In this document: positions 33,773-41,992 of the stretch, in pieces
How positions within the stretch are numbered: position 1 is the stretch's first letter
Layout: the number at the start of each line of letters is the position of its first letter
Assembly: GCF_022810305.1 (NCBI RefSeq)
Contig: NZ_JALGQH010000002.1
Span: forward strand, 124,001 to 188,000
Length of the DNA: 64,000 bases
Source: Rhodococcus sp. ARC_M6
GTDB lineage: Bacteria > Actinomycetota > Actinomycetes > Mycobacteriales > Mycobacteriaceae
Reading direction: 5' to 3'
Translations under genes and position numbers: made by a program
Notes under the pieces: generated by a model
The model's database searches: none
What the model saw: the letters and a program-made list of their open reading frames with translations, nothing else
What the model was told of the DNA's origin: nothing

Positions 33773-35407
33773 CTACCTTCTACTCGAGTCAACCAGGTAT
33801 TCGAAGTTCTGGTTGTACGGCTTGGCGGTTACCTCGGCGTGAGAGTTGACACGGGCAACTTCGGTTGAATTACGCACGACCGTCGCGGTGATCGATCCGA
33901 CCTGGAGCGGAGCGAGACAACTGCTCACACCTGCCGGGGCATTACACGTCGTTGTCGTGGACCCTACCGTCACTTTCACAACCGCGGGAGCGGACAGATA
34001 CGTCAGCACCTCCGCTGTGTCACGAGCGGGGGCCGATCCTGGGCGCAACGTCATCGGGACGTTGGAACCGTTCATCGGCACGGCCGAAACCAGCTGATTC
34101 CGGTAGCTGAGAAATGCCGTGTCGCGCACGATTGCCGGGGCCGTTCCGGTACGGAACGAGTACAGACCGTACGCGCTCATGTCGAGCAATGCGCTGCCAT
34201 GTCCGACACTCGGCGCGAACGAACTCCCCTCGCTGTAGTCGTTCCACGTACTGATCTGGACCCATTCACTGTTCGACGCCATCGCAATTTGCCAGGTGTT
34301 GCGCAGATTCTGGGAGTTCTGCGCCTCGTCGAAGATCGACTGGTTCGGCCGCGCGTCCTGAAACGAAACCGGTTGCATCCAGATCTTCCCCATCGCGTGC
34401 GCTGCGGCCGCCAGGCCCATCGGCGAATTCGGGTCAGATGCCGACACCGGGTTGTCAACCGGATTCCGATTGCCCCAGTTCGACATTCCGTAGCTGATGG
34501 ACGCAAATGCATCCCGGTTCGCGATGGTGTTCAGGAATACCGGAACGAATGCGACTTCGATGTGATGCGAAGTATTCATGATCGATATGAACTGCGACCA
34601 CCAACTCGCAGGTTTTACCTCGGCGAGAAACGGAGAAATCACCAAACGGCCGTCGCCGAGTTTGAACGTCGACGCCATTGATGCGTATGGCATCATTTCA
34701 GCAGCAAGTTGCGCCGGCGACATATTTTTTATAGCGGAGTTCATATCAGGCATGAGCATGATCTTGAAGTTGGGATCAACTGTTGCCGCAGCCTTGATGA
34801 GAGCTGCGGGCACGGCTGAACCCCACCAACTGGTGTCCGAAGCAGCGGACAGGATATCCACAGAAAACCCGTCGATACCAGCAGAGATAGCTTGGCGTAC
34901 TTCGTTCTCGAGATCGCGCTGCCGCCACTGGGTGTCGGCCAACGGTTGCCGAGTCTGCGGACGATCTCGCAGGAGTCCACCTTGGCCGACGGCAGAATTA
35001 TTCTCACCGTTCGCGGTCAGATACTGAGTTGCGTAGTGGTCACTCGAAGGATTCACGTTGTCGAGTGAGATCGGGTACGGAGGAAAATAGTGAGCGAAAA
35101 CCAGCTTTCCGTTCAACTCCGACTTGGGCGGCACGTCGAACGGCAGCGACGACGACGTAGGGCCCGGCCTGCCCCCCAGAGGCGGCGCAACGTCCGGCCT
35201 GCCCCCGGCAGGATGCTCGGGAACCAGCGGCGCAGTTGTGGGTGCGGGTGTGGTTGTCGGCGGCGTTACGTTCGGGGCATCTTCTCCGAGTGAACCCGTT
35301 GGGAGCGCGTTCACCGGCGCGGCCTGGACGGCCAGGGCAAGCAAGAGACTAACAAGTAAGAAAATCAAGTAAATAGGACGACTAATCAAATATGAACGAA
35401 CATTCAT
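33773..35407 (-). CDS. Secreted GH71-like endo-1,3-alpha-glucanase
   Basis: A 544-residue exported protein with a signal peptide or anchor (residues about 8-33), a Pro/Thr-rich linker (TPPTTTPAPTTAPLVPEHPA), and a GH71-like barrel: KLVFAHYFPPYPISLDN, AGIDGFSVDILSA, QISTWNDYSEGSSFAPS. A C-terminal beta region carries one Cys pair. GH71 enzymes cleave alpha-1,3-glucan, usually from fungi. In a mycolate actinobacterium it may target capsular alpha-glucan or fungal walls. It lies next to an AT-rich gene-free stretch. Confidence 0.78.
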   Translation of the reverse strand: MNVRSYLISRPIYLIFLLVSLLLALAVQAAPVNALPTGSLGEDAPNVTPPTTTPAPTTAPLVPEHPAGGRPDVAPPLGGRPGPTSSSLPFDVPPKSELNGKLVFAHYFPPYPISLDNVNPSSDHYATQYLTANGENNSAVGQGGLLRDRPQTRQPLADTQWRQRDLENEVRQAISAGIDGFSVDILSAASDTSWWGSAVPAALIKAAATVDPNFKIMLMPDMNSAIKNMSPAQLAAEMMPYASMASTFKLGDGRLVISPFLAEVKPASWWSQFISIMNTSHHIEVAFVPVFLNTIANRDAFASISYGMSNWGNRNPVDNPVSASDPNSPMGLAAAAHAMGKIWMQPVSFQDARPNQSIFDEAQNSQNLRNTWQIAMASNSEWVQISTWNDYSEGSSFAPSVGHGSALLDMSAYGLYSFRTGTAPAIVRDTAFLSYRNQLVSAVPMNGSNVPMTLRPGSAPARDTAEVLTYLSAPAVVKVTVGSTTTTCNAPAGVSSCLAPLQVGSITATVVRNSTEVARVNSHAEVTAKPYNQNFEYLVDSSRR

Positions 35408-36099
35408 CGTAACGGTAACCTTTCCCTACCCTCGGAAAATGAGGGCCATTCGTCGACAATTGGCTTGAAAAATTCAACGGTTCGCAATTAAGGAGGAGGC
35501 CACATATTCAATATTGATTGACAAGAGAGGTGAAGAGAAATTGTTAACATGAATGCCAGGGTACAACAGAAATTTCGTCGATGCGAAACTCCTGAGCCGC
35601 TTCGATCCACTCAATCCTTGACGAAACTTCGACAGAACAGACAAATGCCAGCAGAACGGATAAATTGCACATTACCTAGTAAATACGAAATATCGTTCAA
35701 CAATACTTGTCCGCGAAAAATACTTGGAATCCACCTACTGGAGATGCATATTTTCAATAGATCACGATCAGCAACACTAAATGTTGCTTTCGATTAGCCG
35801 ACTTTAGATACTGGTAGTCACGGCCAGACTGAAGACTCCCCGCCTCCGAGACTGCCCCGACTACTCGCACCAGACCTTTACCGATGGTCGGGGGATTAAT
35901 TTTAGTGGGGCGTAAGCACTCAGCGACCGACGATGAACTGAAAGCAAGTCGGATCGAGGCCGGAGTGCAGATTCTGGCCGGCCAGGCAAGTACCGCCAGC
36001 ACGTAGCCGACGAAGGCCGTATCGAGTCGTCAGCGCTATCAGAACCGGATGCCGCCAATTACGGAACAACCCAACCGATTGTCCGTGATGTTCCTTTTA
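35408..36099. other. AT-rich, gene-poor intergenic stretch
   Basis: About 690 bp upstream of the glucanase gene without a supported gene. The part from 35408 to about 35810 is visibly richer in A/T than its surroundings (TTGTTAACATGAATG, AATACTTGGAATCC and similar). A 40-codon open stretch at 35884-36006 (MVGGLILVGRKHSATDDELK...) looks like a broken gene end but is not recognisable. It may hold the glucanase promoter and a foreign insertion scar. Confidence 0.5.
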
Positions 36100-36100
36100 G

Positions 36101-36453
36101 GTGGTTGCCTTGTGTAGCCACTGTGCACCCCCACCGGGTGTGCACCGCAGCTTCGAAGGGTGCACCACTATCGTCACCATCGAACGACCCCATTCACTCT
36201 CTCGTCGGTCTCGGGCAACTGCCGTACTCGGCGTCGGCACTCCCGCCGTTGCCATGACCCTGACCAGCGCGGTCGGTACCTCAACCAGCGATTCCGTCAC
36301 CACCACCATCCCCGTCACCGCGGATCCGACGGGGGTGTCGATCACCCCGACGGCGCTCGCGCCTCCGTCGCCAACTGGGGCGGGAACTCGGTCTCGGTGA
36401 TCTCGATCGACCAACCGCCCACCGCCGGATCTCTGGAAGGATTCGGGCCCTGA
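36101..36453 (+). pseudogene. Frameshifted small secreted protein remnant
   Basis: One frame carries a signal-peptide-like stretch (RATAVLGVGTPAVAMTLTSA, then VTTTIPVTADPTGVSITP). It ends at a stop at 36400. The next frame carries the expected finish, NWGGNSVSVISIDQPPTAGS and LEGFGP, ending at 36453. The end resembles the PP.-GSL tails at 4358 and 18492. The switch of frame, and the absence of a clean start, suggest a decayed gene. Confidence 0.45.
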
Positions 36454-36554
36454 TCGAGGCGCCTGACCCACTTGAATGCAGAAATGCCGAAGTTGTCCGG
36501 AACCTTATGGTTCCGAACAACTTCGGCGTTCTTGAGCCCGAATGGGCGGCAGAT

Positions 36555-37106
36555 TTAGACGGACAAGCTCTGTCCGGGGAAGATCAGGTTCAGGTTCGGA
36601 ACCTGGCTTGCGAGGTTCTCGAGCGAAATACCGTGGGCTGCAGCGATCTTCGACAGCGTATCGCCGGCCTTCACTACGTAGTTGCCGCCAGCGGTTGCTG
36701 CGGGAGCGGATTCGACGGAGGCCTCTGCGGTGACGGGGGCCGAGACTGCTTCATAGGTGCCCGCCGTCGTTCCGCCGGTGAGGTACTGACCGCAAACGGG
36801 CCACGCACCGACGCCCTGGCCATCGAGAACATTCTCGGCCACGCGGATCTGCTCTGCCTGGCTGGCGTTGGCAGCGTTGCCCGATCCGCCGAATGCGTTC
36901 CAGGTGCTCTGCGTGAACTGCAAGCCGCCGTAGAAGCCGTTTCCGGTGTTGGCTGCCCAGTTTCCGGAGGACTCACAGTTTGCGACTCCGGACCAGTCGT
37001 GGCCTGCAGCCGAGGCGGTGCCGGTGCTCATGGCGAGAGGAATTGCGATTACTGCGCCTGCGGTTGCAACTGCGCCGAGTGCGCGCTTGAAAGTAATGCT
37101 GGTCAT
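36555..37106 (-). CDS. Resuscitation-promoting factor-like transglycosylase with LysM
   Basis: A 183-residue secreted protein: signal peptide (cut after TASA, residue about 33), the Rpf domain (GHDWSGVANCESSGNWAANT through WPVCGQYL, about 34-107, with the catalytic Glu in NCESSGNW and two Cys), an Ala-rich linker, and a C-terminal LysM (YVVKAGDTLSKIAAAHGISL, about 142-183). Rpf enzymes cut peptidoglycan and wake dormant cells. The long 5' leader (37107-37265) has riboswitch-like features. Confidence 0.92.
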   Translation of the reverse strand: MTSITFKRALGAVATAGAVIAIPLAMSTGTASAAGHDWSGVANCESSGNWAANTGNGFYGGLQFTQSTWNAFGGSGNAANASQAEQIRVAENVLDGQGVGAWPVCGQYLTGGTTAGTYEAVSAPVTAEASVESAPAATAGGNYVVKAGDTLSKIAAAHGISLENLASQVPNLNLIFPGQSLSV

Positions 37107-37265
37107 CAGGGGAAATCCTCTCCGCTACTGCGGACGACATCGGATCGGGCACTTGTGCGCCGTATCGAACGACTCGCCTGTTTCACTCCTGCCCCGCGAA
37201 GGTTTGGGGAGTACCGGACCCGCGGGGCAGAAGCACGCAGTTGCGGGTCGGTGTTTGTCCGGTTG
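37107..37265 (-). promoter_or_regulatory. Structured leader of the Rpf gene, possible ydaO-type (c-di-AMP) riboswitch
   Basis: On the minus strand the leader has a strong hairpin with perfect arms CTGCCCCGCG (around 37221-37230 and 37189-37198 on the plus strand as CGCGGGGCAG and CTGCCCCGCG), followed by GGCAGGAGTGA, then GTGCCCGATCCGATGTC and GAGAGG before the ATG. ydaO aptamers have similar GGCAGG and GCCCGAACCCG stretches, and occur in front of actinobacterial rpf genes. The match is by eye only. The rest of the gap (37266-37478) shows nothing recognisable. Confidence 0.42.
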
Positions 37266-37478
37266 TTTCGGACTGCCAACGACGCTAGGCCATGATCACG
37301 GAAAGGTCACGGGTCAATATTTTGGCACGATCGTATTAGAAAACTGACCAAATCGCACCGGCATGCGCAGTTCAGCGGTTCAATTGAGGCTTCAACCGTA
37401 CCAATCGTTATCCGTCCGTTACGTGACTACCATCACAGGATCTTTGTGACTCGCCGCACTGAATTGCGTGACTTGTAC

Positions 37479-38273
37479 TCAAATCTGTGCGCCGAGAACC
37501 GATTCAAGTTCCTTCATCCAGGCCAAAAATTCCTCCGGCCCGCCGAACATGACCCCGTCCACAGCGGCAACCTCAGGCGCGCAATCGGCGCCGCCCACCA
37601 CCAACGCGTCGCCCCCGACCCCTTGGACTGCCGCAAATGCCGGCAAATCCCCGCGGTCATCGCCGGCGTAGGCAACAGCTTCAACGCCTGCTGTCGCGAT
37701 TGCACGCAACAATCCCGTCCCTTTGTCCTCCTCGACCGGTGCGCGCAACTCTTCGACGAGCTTGCCGGGTTCTCGACGCAACCCGGTCCGGGCGGCGATA
37801 TCGATGGTCGCCCGCTCCACCAGTTGCCGTGCAGCAACTCGATCGCCTGCCTGCCGCCAGTGCACCGCTACGGCCAGGCCCTTCCCCTCCACATGGATCC
37901 CCGATGTTGCCGACGCTGCGAACACCCGTCGCAACTCGGCCTCGGCCTCCACGACCGTCGGTTTCCACTCTGCAACGGCCGGAAGCACCGTGGGGCCGCT
38001 GTCCGACCATGTCTCGACGCCGTAGGAACCCATGAGCACCACCGACTCCACCGACACTCGATCCCGCAAGAAGGACACCGGCCGACCCGAGAGCAAACCG
38101 ACCAATCCGAGATGACGTGAGAGCGAGCCGAGGACGTCTGCGGCGCCCGGTAAAAGAGCACTCGCCGAAGGATCGTCGACGATCGGGGCCAGAACCCCGT
38201 CGAAGTCCATCACCAGTCCAGATCGTGCGGGATCAGACGTGAGGCGGGCAATAACGTCCGAAGCGGTTCTCAT
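37479..38273 (-). CDS. otsB: Trehalose-6-phosphate phosphatase
   Basis: A 264-residue HAD-superfamily phosphatase. Motif I is LVMDFDGVLAPI (Asp nucleophile at about 23), and motif II LLSGRPVSFL and the final GDDRGDLPAF are in place. It dephosphorylates trehalose-6-phosphate in the cytosol, the last step of trehalose synthesis, which in this group also supplies trehalose for mycolate glycolipids. No other trehalose gene is nearby; it is divergent from the secretion pair. Confidence 0.88.
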   Translation of the reverse strand: MRTASDVIARLTSDPARSGLVMDFDGVLAPIVDDPSASALLPGAADVLGSLSRHLGLVGLLSGRPVSFLRDRVSVESVVLMGSYGVETWSDSGPTVLPAVAEWKPTVVEAEAELRRVFAASATSGIHVEGKGLAVAVHWRQAGDRVAARQLVERATIDIAARTGLRREPGKLVEELRAPVEEDKGTGLLRAIATAGVEAVAYAGDDRGDLPAFAAVQGVGGDALVVGGADCAPEVAAVDGVMFGGPEEFLAWMKELESVLGAQI

Positions 38274-38371
38274 GGGTTCAGTGTGTCAAAGGTGTCGACG
38301 CCCACGAACATGCACTCATAGTCGCGCTTCCGTTAGAGTCCTGACGACGCTTACCAAATACGGGGGTAAAG

Positions 38372-38701
38372 ATGAGCGAATTTTCTGTCGTCACTGACGA
38401 CATCCGCAAGTACGGCGCTACGGCAGCCGAAGCCGCGGGTCATGTTGCACAAGCCGCTGTTGTCGACCTCAATGCAAATCTTGCAGCGGTGGCACCGGCA
38501 GTGGGGCCTGTCGGTATCGAATTCCTCGAAGCCTTCGCGCGCGCACAGGCCGCACACACCAAAGATGTTGCGGCTCTCGCAGTGTTTTATGCCGGGACTT
38601 CCGCAACGGCCGGTGCGGCCGCCGAATCGTACGACGCCACCGACCAATCGACAGCGGCCGAACTTCGACGCACGACCACTGACAACGGTGACCTCGCATG
38701 A
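38372..38701 (+). CDS. EspC-like (DUF2580) type VII secretion-associated protein
   Basis: A 109-residue Ala-rich helical protein: SEFSVVTDDIRKYGATAAEA, then FLEAFARAQAAHTKDVAALA. The length and helical hairpin match ESX secretion-associated EspC-like proteins, which pair with a second substrate. The stop overlaps the next ATG by 4 bp (ATGA), so the two are co-translated. No ESX core gene (EccB, EccC) is in the window. Confidence 0.75.
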   Translation: MSEFSVVTDDIRKYGATAAEAAGHVAQAAVVDLNANLAAVAPAVGPVGIEFLEAFARAQAAHTKDVAALAVFYAGTSATAGAAAESYDATDQSTAAELRRTTTDNGDLA

Positions 38702-40134
38702 ACAGTCCCCACGATCCGACCACGGTGCTCGAGTTTCTGCAGGGCAGTGCGGTGGGACCCATGCTCGACACGCCGGCCGGTACCGCGGTGCTCGGTGCCG
38801 TCGAGCACTCGGCGCTGGCTCCGGTTCTCGGGATGCAGATCCCCGGTGCGGTCGACCTACCGTCAATTCCCGATTTTCTCGTCGCGCCGGCGAAGCCACA
38901 ATTCCCGCCCAACGCTGCCGAATCGCTGATGCAAGGGATTGCGCTTCCGTCGCTCCCCGGAGTCGACGCACTGTTCAAGCCTTTAATCGATCTGGCGAAG
39001 AGCCTCGGATCGGGTGTCTTCAACGGAACCAACCCCGTCAACGTCCTCAATCAAGCCAGTGCCCTCATCGAGAAAGCCGGCGGATTATCCAAGAGCGGTC
39101 TGGCCGATGTCAGTCAGACCTGGAACGGCACCGGCAACGAAGTTGCCACAGATACCAATGAAGCCGCCTATCGCAGTGGATCCGAACTCAGCGAACGCGG
39201 CACCGCGATCTCCACGACAACAGCCGCTGCTGCGGAGTCAGTGCAACGCGGCAATGCTCAGTTGGCTGCCATCGCGCAATCATTTGCGACGGCAGTTGTT
39301 GCTGCAGCGCCAATCGCGTGGACTCCTCCGGGGCAGGCATTGCTGCTGGCCGCTGCGTCCGAACATATGCAGGCAGCCATCGCTGCTGTCAATCAGACCC
39401 GCGGCGAAATGCTTGCGCACACAACCGTCATGAACTCGCTTGCCGGATCGATCCCGGTTCCACCGCCTCCGGTGAGCGACGCGCTCGCCGCGTTGTCACC
39501 AATCGCACAGACAGCAGCACAACAGCTGACACAGGTTGTCGAACAAGCCGGCTCCGGAACAATCAGCGCTGCAACACAAGGCCAGACGCAAGCAGGTGGA
39601 TCGACGCCGGATAGTCAGCTTCAATCAACCTCGGCGCGCACCACAGCGGCAAATGCTTCGGCATCGCCACTCGCGGGCGTCGACAAGCTCTGGGGCACAG
39701 GAAATCCACTCTCTCCCCCGGCCGCACCCACCTCGTCACACGTTGCGAATGCCGTTGGCTCAGGCGGATCGGTGACCGGAGCCAGCGCGGGAGGTGGGAC
39801 ATTCGGGGCTTCCACCGGAAGCCGGGTCGGCGGTATTTCGGGAGCAGCAGCACTGTCCGGACCGACCAGCGGCTCGACCTCCGTTGCTTCACCGGCAGTG
39901 GGCAGTCCGGCCGGCTCGATGCCGGGCACCAGCCCTGCCGGCGGCGGCATGATGGGCGGCGGCGCCCGCGGCGCGGGTGCGCGCGGACAACAGGATGACG
40001 AGTCTTCCCGCACCACGCCGGGTTACCTGATCGACGTGTCCGATAACAACGCCATCATCGGAGAACTGCCGATGGTTACACCTGCCGTGATCGGAACCGA
40101 GGATCCCGAAGGCGCGTTGTTTTCCGGCATCTGA
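38698..40134 (+). CDS. PPE/EspB-like type VII secretion substrate
   Basis: A 478-residue protein rich in Ala, Ser and Gly, with a helical N-terminal half carrying a W-x-G motif (QTWNGTGNEVATDTNEAA, about residues 140-157), a Gly/Ser-rich low-complexity linker (about 340-430, GGGMMGGGARGAGARGQQDD), and a conserved closing segment TTPGYLIDVSDNNAIIGELP. The MMGGG / ARG / TP.YL ending is common in rhodococcal and nocardial ESX substrates. It is the likely partner of the EspC-like protein. Confidence 0.75.
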   Translation: MNSPHDPTTVLEFLQGSAVGPMLDTPAGTAVLGAVEHSALAPVLGMQIPGAVDLPSIPDFLVAPAKPQFPPNAAESLMQGIALPSLPGVDALFKPLIDLAKSLGSGVFNGTNPVNVLNQASALIEKAGGLSKSGLADVSQTWNGTGNEVATDTNEAAYRSGSELSERGTAISTTTAAAAESVQRGNAQLAAIAQSFATAVVAAAPIAWTPPGQALLLAAASEHMQAAIAAVNQTRGEMLAHTTVMNSLAGSIPVPPPPVSDALAALSPIAQTAAQQLTQVVEQAGSGTISAATQGQTQAGGSTPDSQLQSTSARTTAANASASPLAGVDKLWGTGNPLSPPAAPTSSHVANAVGSGGSVTGASAGGGTFGASTGSRVGGISGAAALSGPTSGSTSVASPAVGSPAGSMPGTSPAGGGMMGGGARGAGARGQQDDESSRTTPGYLIDVSDNNAIIGELPMVTPAVIGTEDPEGALFSGI

Positions 40135-40280
40135 GCACTGGCCCCCAACTAGCGCGCAGTGAGAGTCGTTGGGCCAGAATGGGCCTCGTCAAAAGAGTTC
40201 CAAACACTTCGTAACGCAGCCAGTCGCGGTGGCGATGAAATCGCCCTACGAACGTCAACGCGAAGTAAAGGAGTAGAAAT

Positions 40281-40412
40281 ATGGGTTCACATGGTTCAAC
40301 TGATTTCCTCAAATGGGTTCAAGAAGGAGACGACCCATTCAGACAAATGCTCTCCACGTTGTTGTTCATCGTGGCCGGATTCTCGCTCATGCTGAACGGC
40401 GACCCGTTCTGA
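40281..40412 (+). CDS. 43-residue membrane micro-protein, copy A
   Basis: A short gene, MGSHGSTDFLKWVQEGDDPF followed by one hydrophobic helix (RQMLSTLLFIVAGFSLML) and NGDPF. The ATG has a strong Shine-Dalgarno (AAAGGAG, 8 bp away). It is related to the second micro-gene at 40670: both start MGS, have W(V/L)QEG and then one transmembrane helix. I do not recognise the family. Small size argues for a membrane regulator, pore-forming or toxin-like peptide, or a structural envelope peptide. Confidence 0.65.
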   Translation: MGSHGSTDFLKWVQEGDDPFRQMLSTLLFIVAGFSLMLNGDPF

Positions 40413-40669
40413 GCGATCGCCAGGTCACAAGACCTCCGAGGCGGGATCGAATTTTCGTCTTATTCGTGTGACGCTGCGGGCAGCGGCCACCGGGCACCCT
40501 GATCGCAGCTCCCGAGCACGGACTACATTTTCGGCCGAATACCCCTGGGCCAGAGGGCACCTCGCAAGAAGACTTTCGCTACACGCAGTAACGCGGGCAA
40601 TCCTGATCGCGATGAACTCGCTGAAGGATTGTCAGTATCGAACGTCAGTATCGAACAAGGAGTATGCAG

Positions 40670-40804
40670 ATGGGTTCAGTCGACATATTGAATTGGCTCC
40701 AGGAGGGCGCAAGTGCCGGAGACCCCATTCGCGGGCCACTCTACGTCGTTGCGTTTATCGCAATCGGACTAGTGAGCGTACTGAGTGGCGGGGCCGTCAT
40801 CTAA
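40670..40804 (+). CDS. 44-residue membrane micro-protein, copy B
   Basis: MGSVDILNWLQEGASAGDPI followed by a hydrophobic helix (LYVVAFIAIGLVSVLSG) and a short tail. The ATG is preceded by AACAAGGAGTATGCAG. The region upstream resembles the leader of copy A (GTAACGC, TCGCGATGAA.TCGC, GAACGTCA), so leader and gene were duplicated together; a direct repeat GTCAGTATCGAAC occurs twice in it. Function unknown. It ends 18 bp before the convergent cation-efflux gene. Confidence 0.65.
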   Translation: MGSVDILNWLQEGASAGDPIRGPLYVVAFIAIGLVSVLSGGAVI

Positions 40805-40822
40805 GCGACCAACTGGTGGTAA

Positions 40823-41521
40823 CTACTCGTTCCCACAGCCACACTCGTGGCAGTCCTCGCTGGCCGCGATCTTGACCGGCGCAGGACAGCACGTGTCGCC
40901 TTTCCACGCATTGATCCCTTCCTTCGCTGCTATGACGGCGATAACCAAGGCAGCGATGGGATCTGCCCACGACCAGCCGAAGAGGCTGTTCAGGAGCAGC
41001 CCGGCCAGAAGGACAGCGGACAGGTACGTGCACAGAAGTGTCTGCTTGGAATCGGCAACCGCGGAGAGTGAGCCCAGCTCACGACCGGCATGACGTTGAG
41101 CCCACGAGAGCACGGGCATAACAGCCAAACTCACTGCCGCAAGCATGATTCCAACTGTGGAATGCTGCGTCTCGCCGATACCGAACAGCGATCGAACAGC
41201 ATCGACTGTGACGTAGATGGCGAGACCGAAGAACGAAAATGCAATGATCCGAAGCGCCACCTTCTCCCGCGACTCTGGATCCTTTGCCGAAAACTGCCAG
41301 GCCACAGCCGCTGCCGACGACACTTCGATCACAGAATCCAGACCGAAGCCGATCAGCGCCGTCGACGAGACTCGAACGCCTTCCGTGAGCGCGATAATCG
41401 CCTCGAGCACGTTGTAGCTGATGGTCACGGCGACAAAGATTCGGATGCGCCGCGAAAGTAGCTGCCGCCGTTGATCAGTCAGTGCCGGAACCATCCTGAC
41501 GTGCTCGAGTTCGGAAGCCAT
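40823..41521 (-). CDS. Cation efflux (CDF-like) membrane transporter with Cys-rich tail
   Basis: A 232-residue protein with about six hydrophobic helices in cation-diffusion-facilitator style: a helix with ALIGFGLDSVIEVSSAAAVA (Asp in the transport site), SLSAVADSKQTLLCTYLSAV, and WSWADPIAALVIAV. The C-terminal GDTCCPAPVKIAASEDCHEC GCGNE tail holds six Cys and a His, likely metal ligands. It starts with the ATG that overlaps the stop of the sensor gene by one base (TGATG), a two-gene metal-resistance operon. Confidence 0.82.
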   Translation of the reverse strand: MASELEHVRMVPALTDQRRQLLSRRIRIFVAVTISYNVLEAIIALTEGVRVSSTALIGFGLDSVIEVSSAAAVAWQFSAKDPESREKVALRIIAFSFFGLAIYVTVDAVRSLFGIGETQHSTVGIMLAAVSLAVMPVLSWAQRHAGRELGSLSAVADSKQTLLCTYLSAVLLAGLLLNSLFGWSWADPIAALVIAVIAAKEGINAWKGDTCCPAPVKIAASEDCHECGCGNE

Positions 41522-41850
41522 CAGCAGCATCCGTCGGCGTCGGCGTCAGGGCAGCAGGATGGGTCGACCGCGAGCACCAGACCGATCAGATCCTCGAGTG
41601 CGCGCCCGATCCGTGGATCTGCGAGCTCATACCGACTGCGTCGCCCCTCGGGCACCGCGACAACAAGTCCACACCCACGCAGGCACGCGAGATGGTTCGA
41701 CAGGATCTGCCGTGAAACGCCAATCTGCTCGGCTAAGTCCGAGGGATACCGCGGGCCGGTGCGCAGGCTCAGAAGTATCTCGGTTCGAGTCTTGTCCGAC
41801 AGCGCATTGCCGAAGCGGGACAACGCATCGCGGTGAATCATGGTTTCCAT
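41521..41850 (-). CDS. CmtR-like ArsR/SmtB metal sensor
   Basis: A 109-residue ArsR/SmtB repressor. Helix-turn-helix GVSRQILSNHLACLRGCGLV, with Cys in ACLRGC (spacing C-x3-C) matching the Cd(II)/Pb(II) site of mycobacterial CmtR. The C-terminus VDPSCCPDADADGCC adds Cys ligands, more than in the known CmtR. The ATG at 41850 was used; one further upstream (41865) overlaps the promoter-like TTCATAATCTGATG. It probably represses its own operon with the efflux pump and releases DNA upon metal binding. Confidence 0.85.
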   Translation of the reverse strand: METMIHRDALSRFGNALSDKTRTEILLSLRTGPRYPSDLAEQIGVSRQILSNHLACLRGCGLVVAVPEGRRSRYELADPRIGRALEDLIGLVLAVDPSCCPDADADGCC

Positions 41851-41992
41851 GAGGAAACAGTACATCAGATTATGAATTCAGAAAAGAGTGAAATGATCAC
41901 CCAGACATGATGCTGGCTTGCCAAAAGCATAGCCAGGACCTAACGTGCTGACTACGTGATTACAGAGCCAGCCACAGTTACGGAGCCTCGAC

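Noticed and set aside
35884-36006. 40-codon frame (MVGGLILVGRKHSATDDELK...)
   Set aside because: No Shine-Dalgarno, no family match and no conserved context; left as part of the intergenic description.
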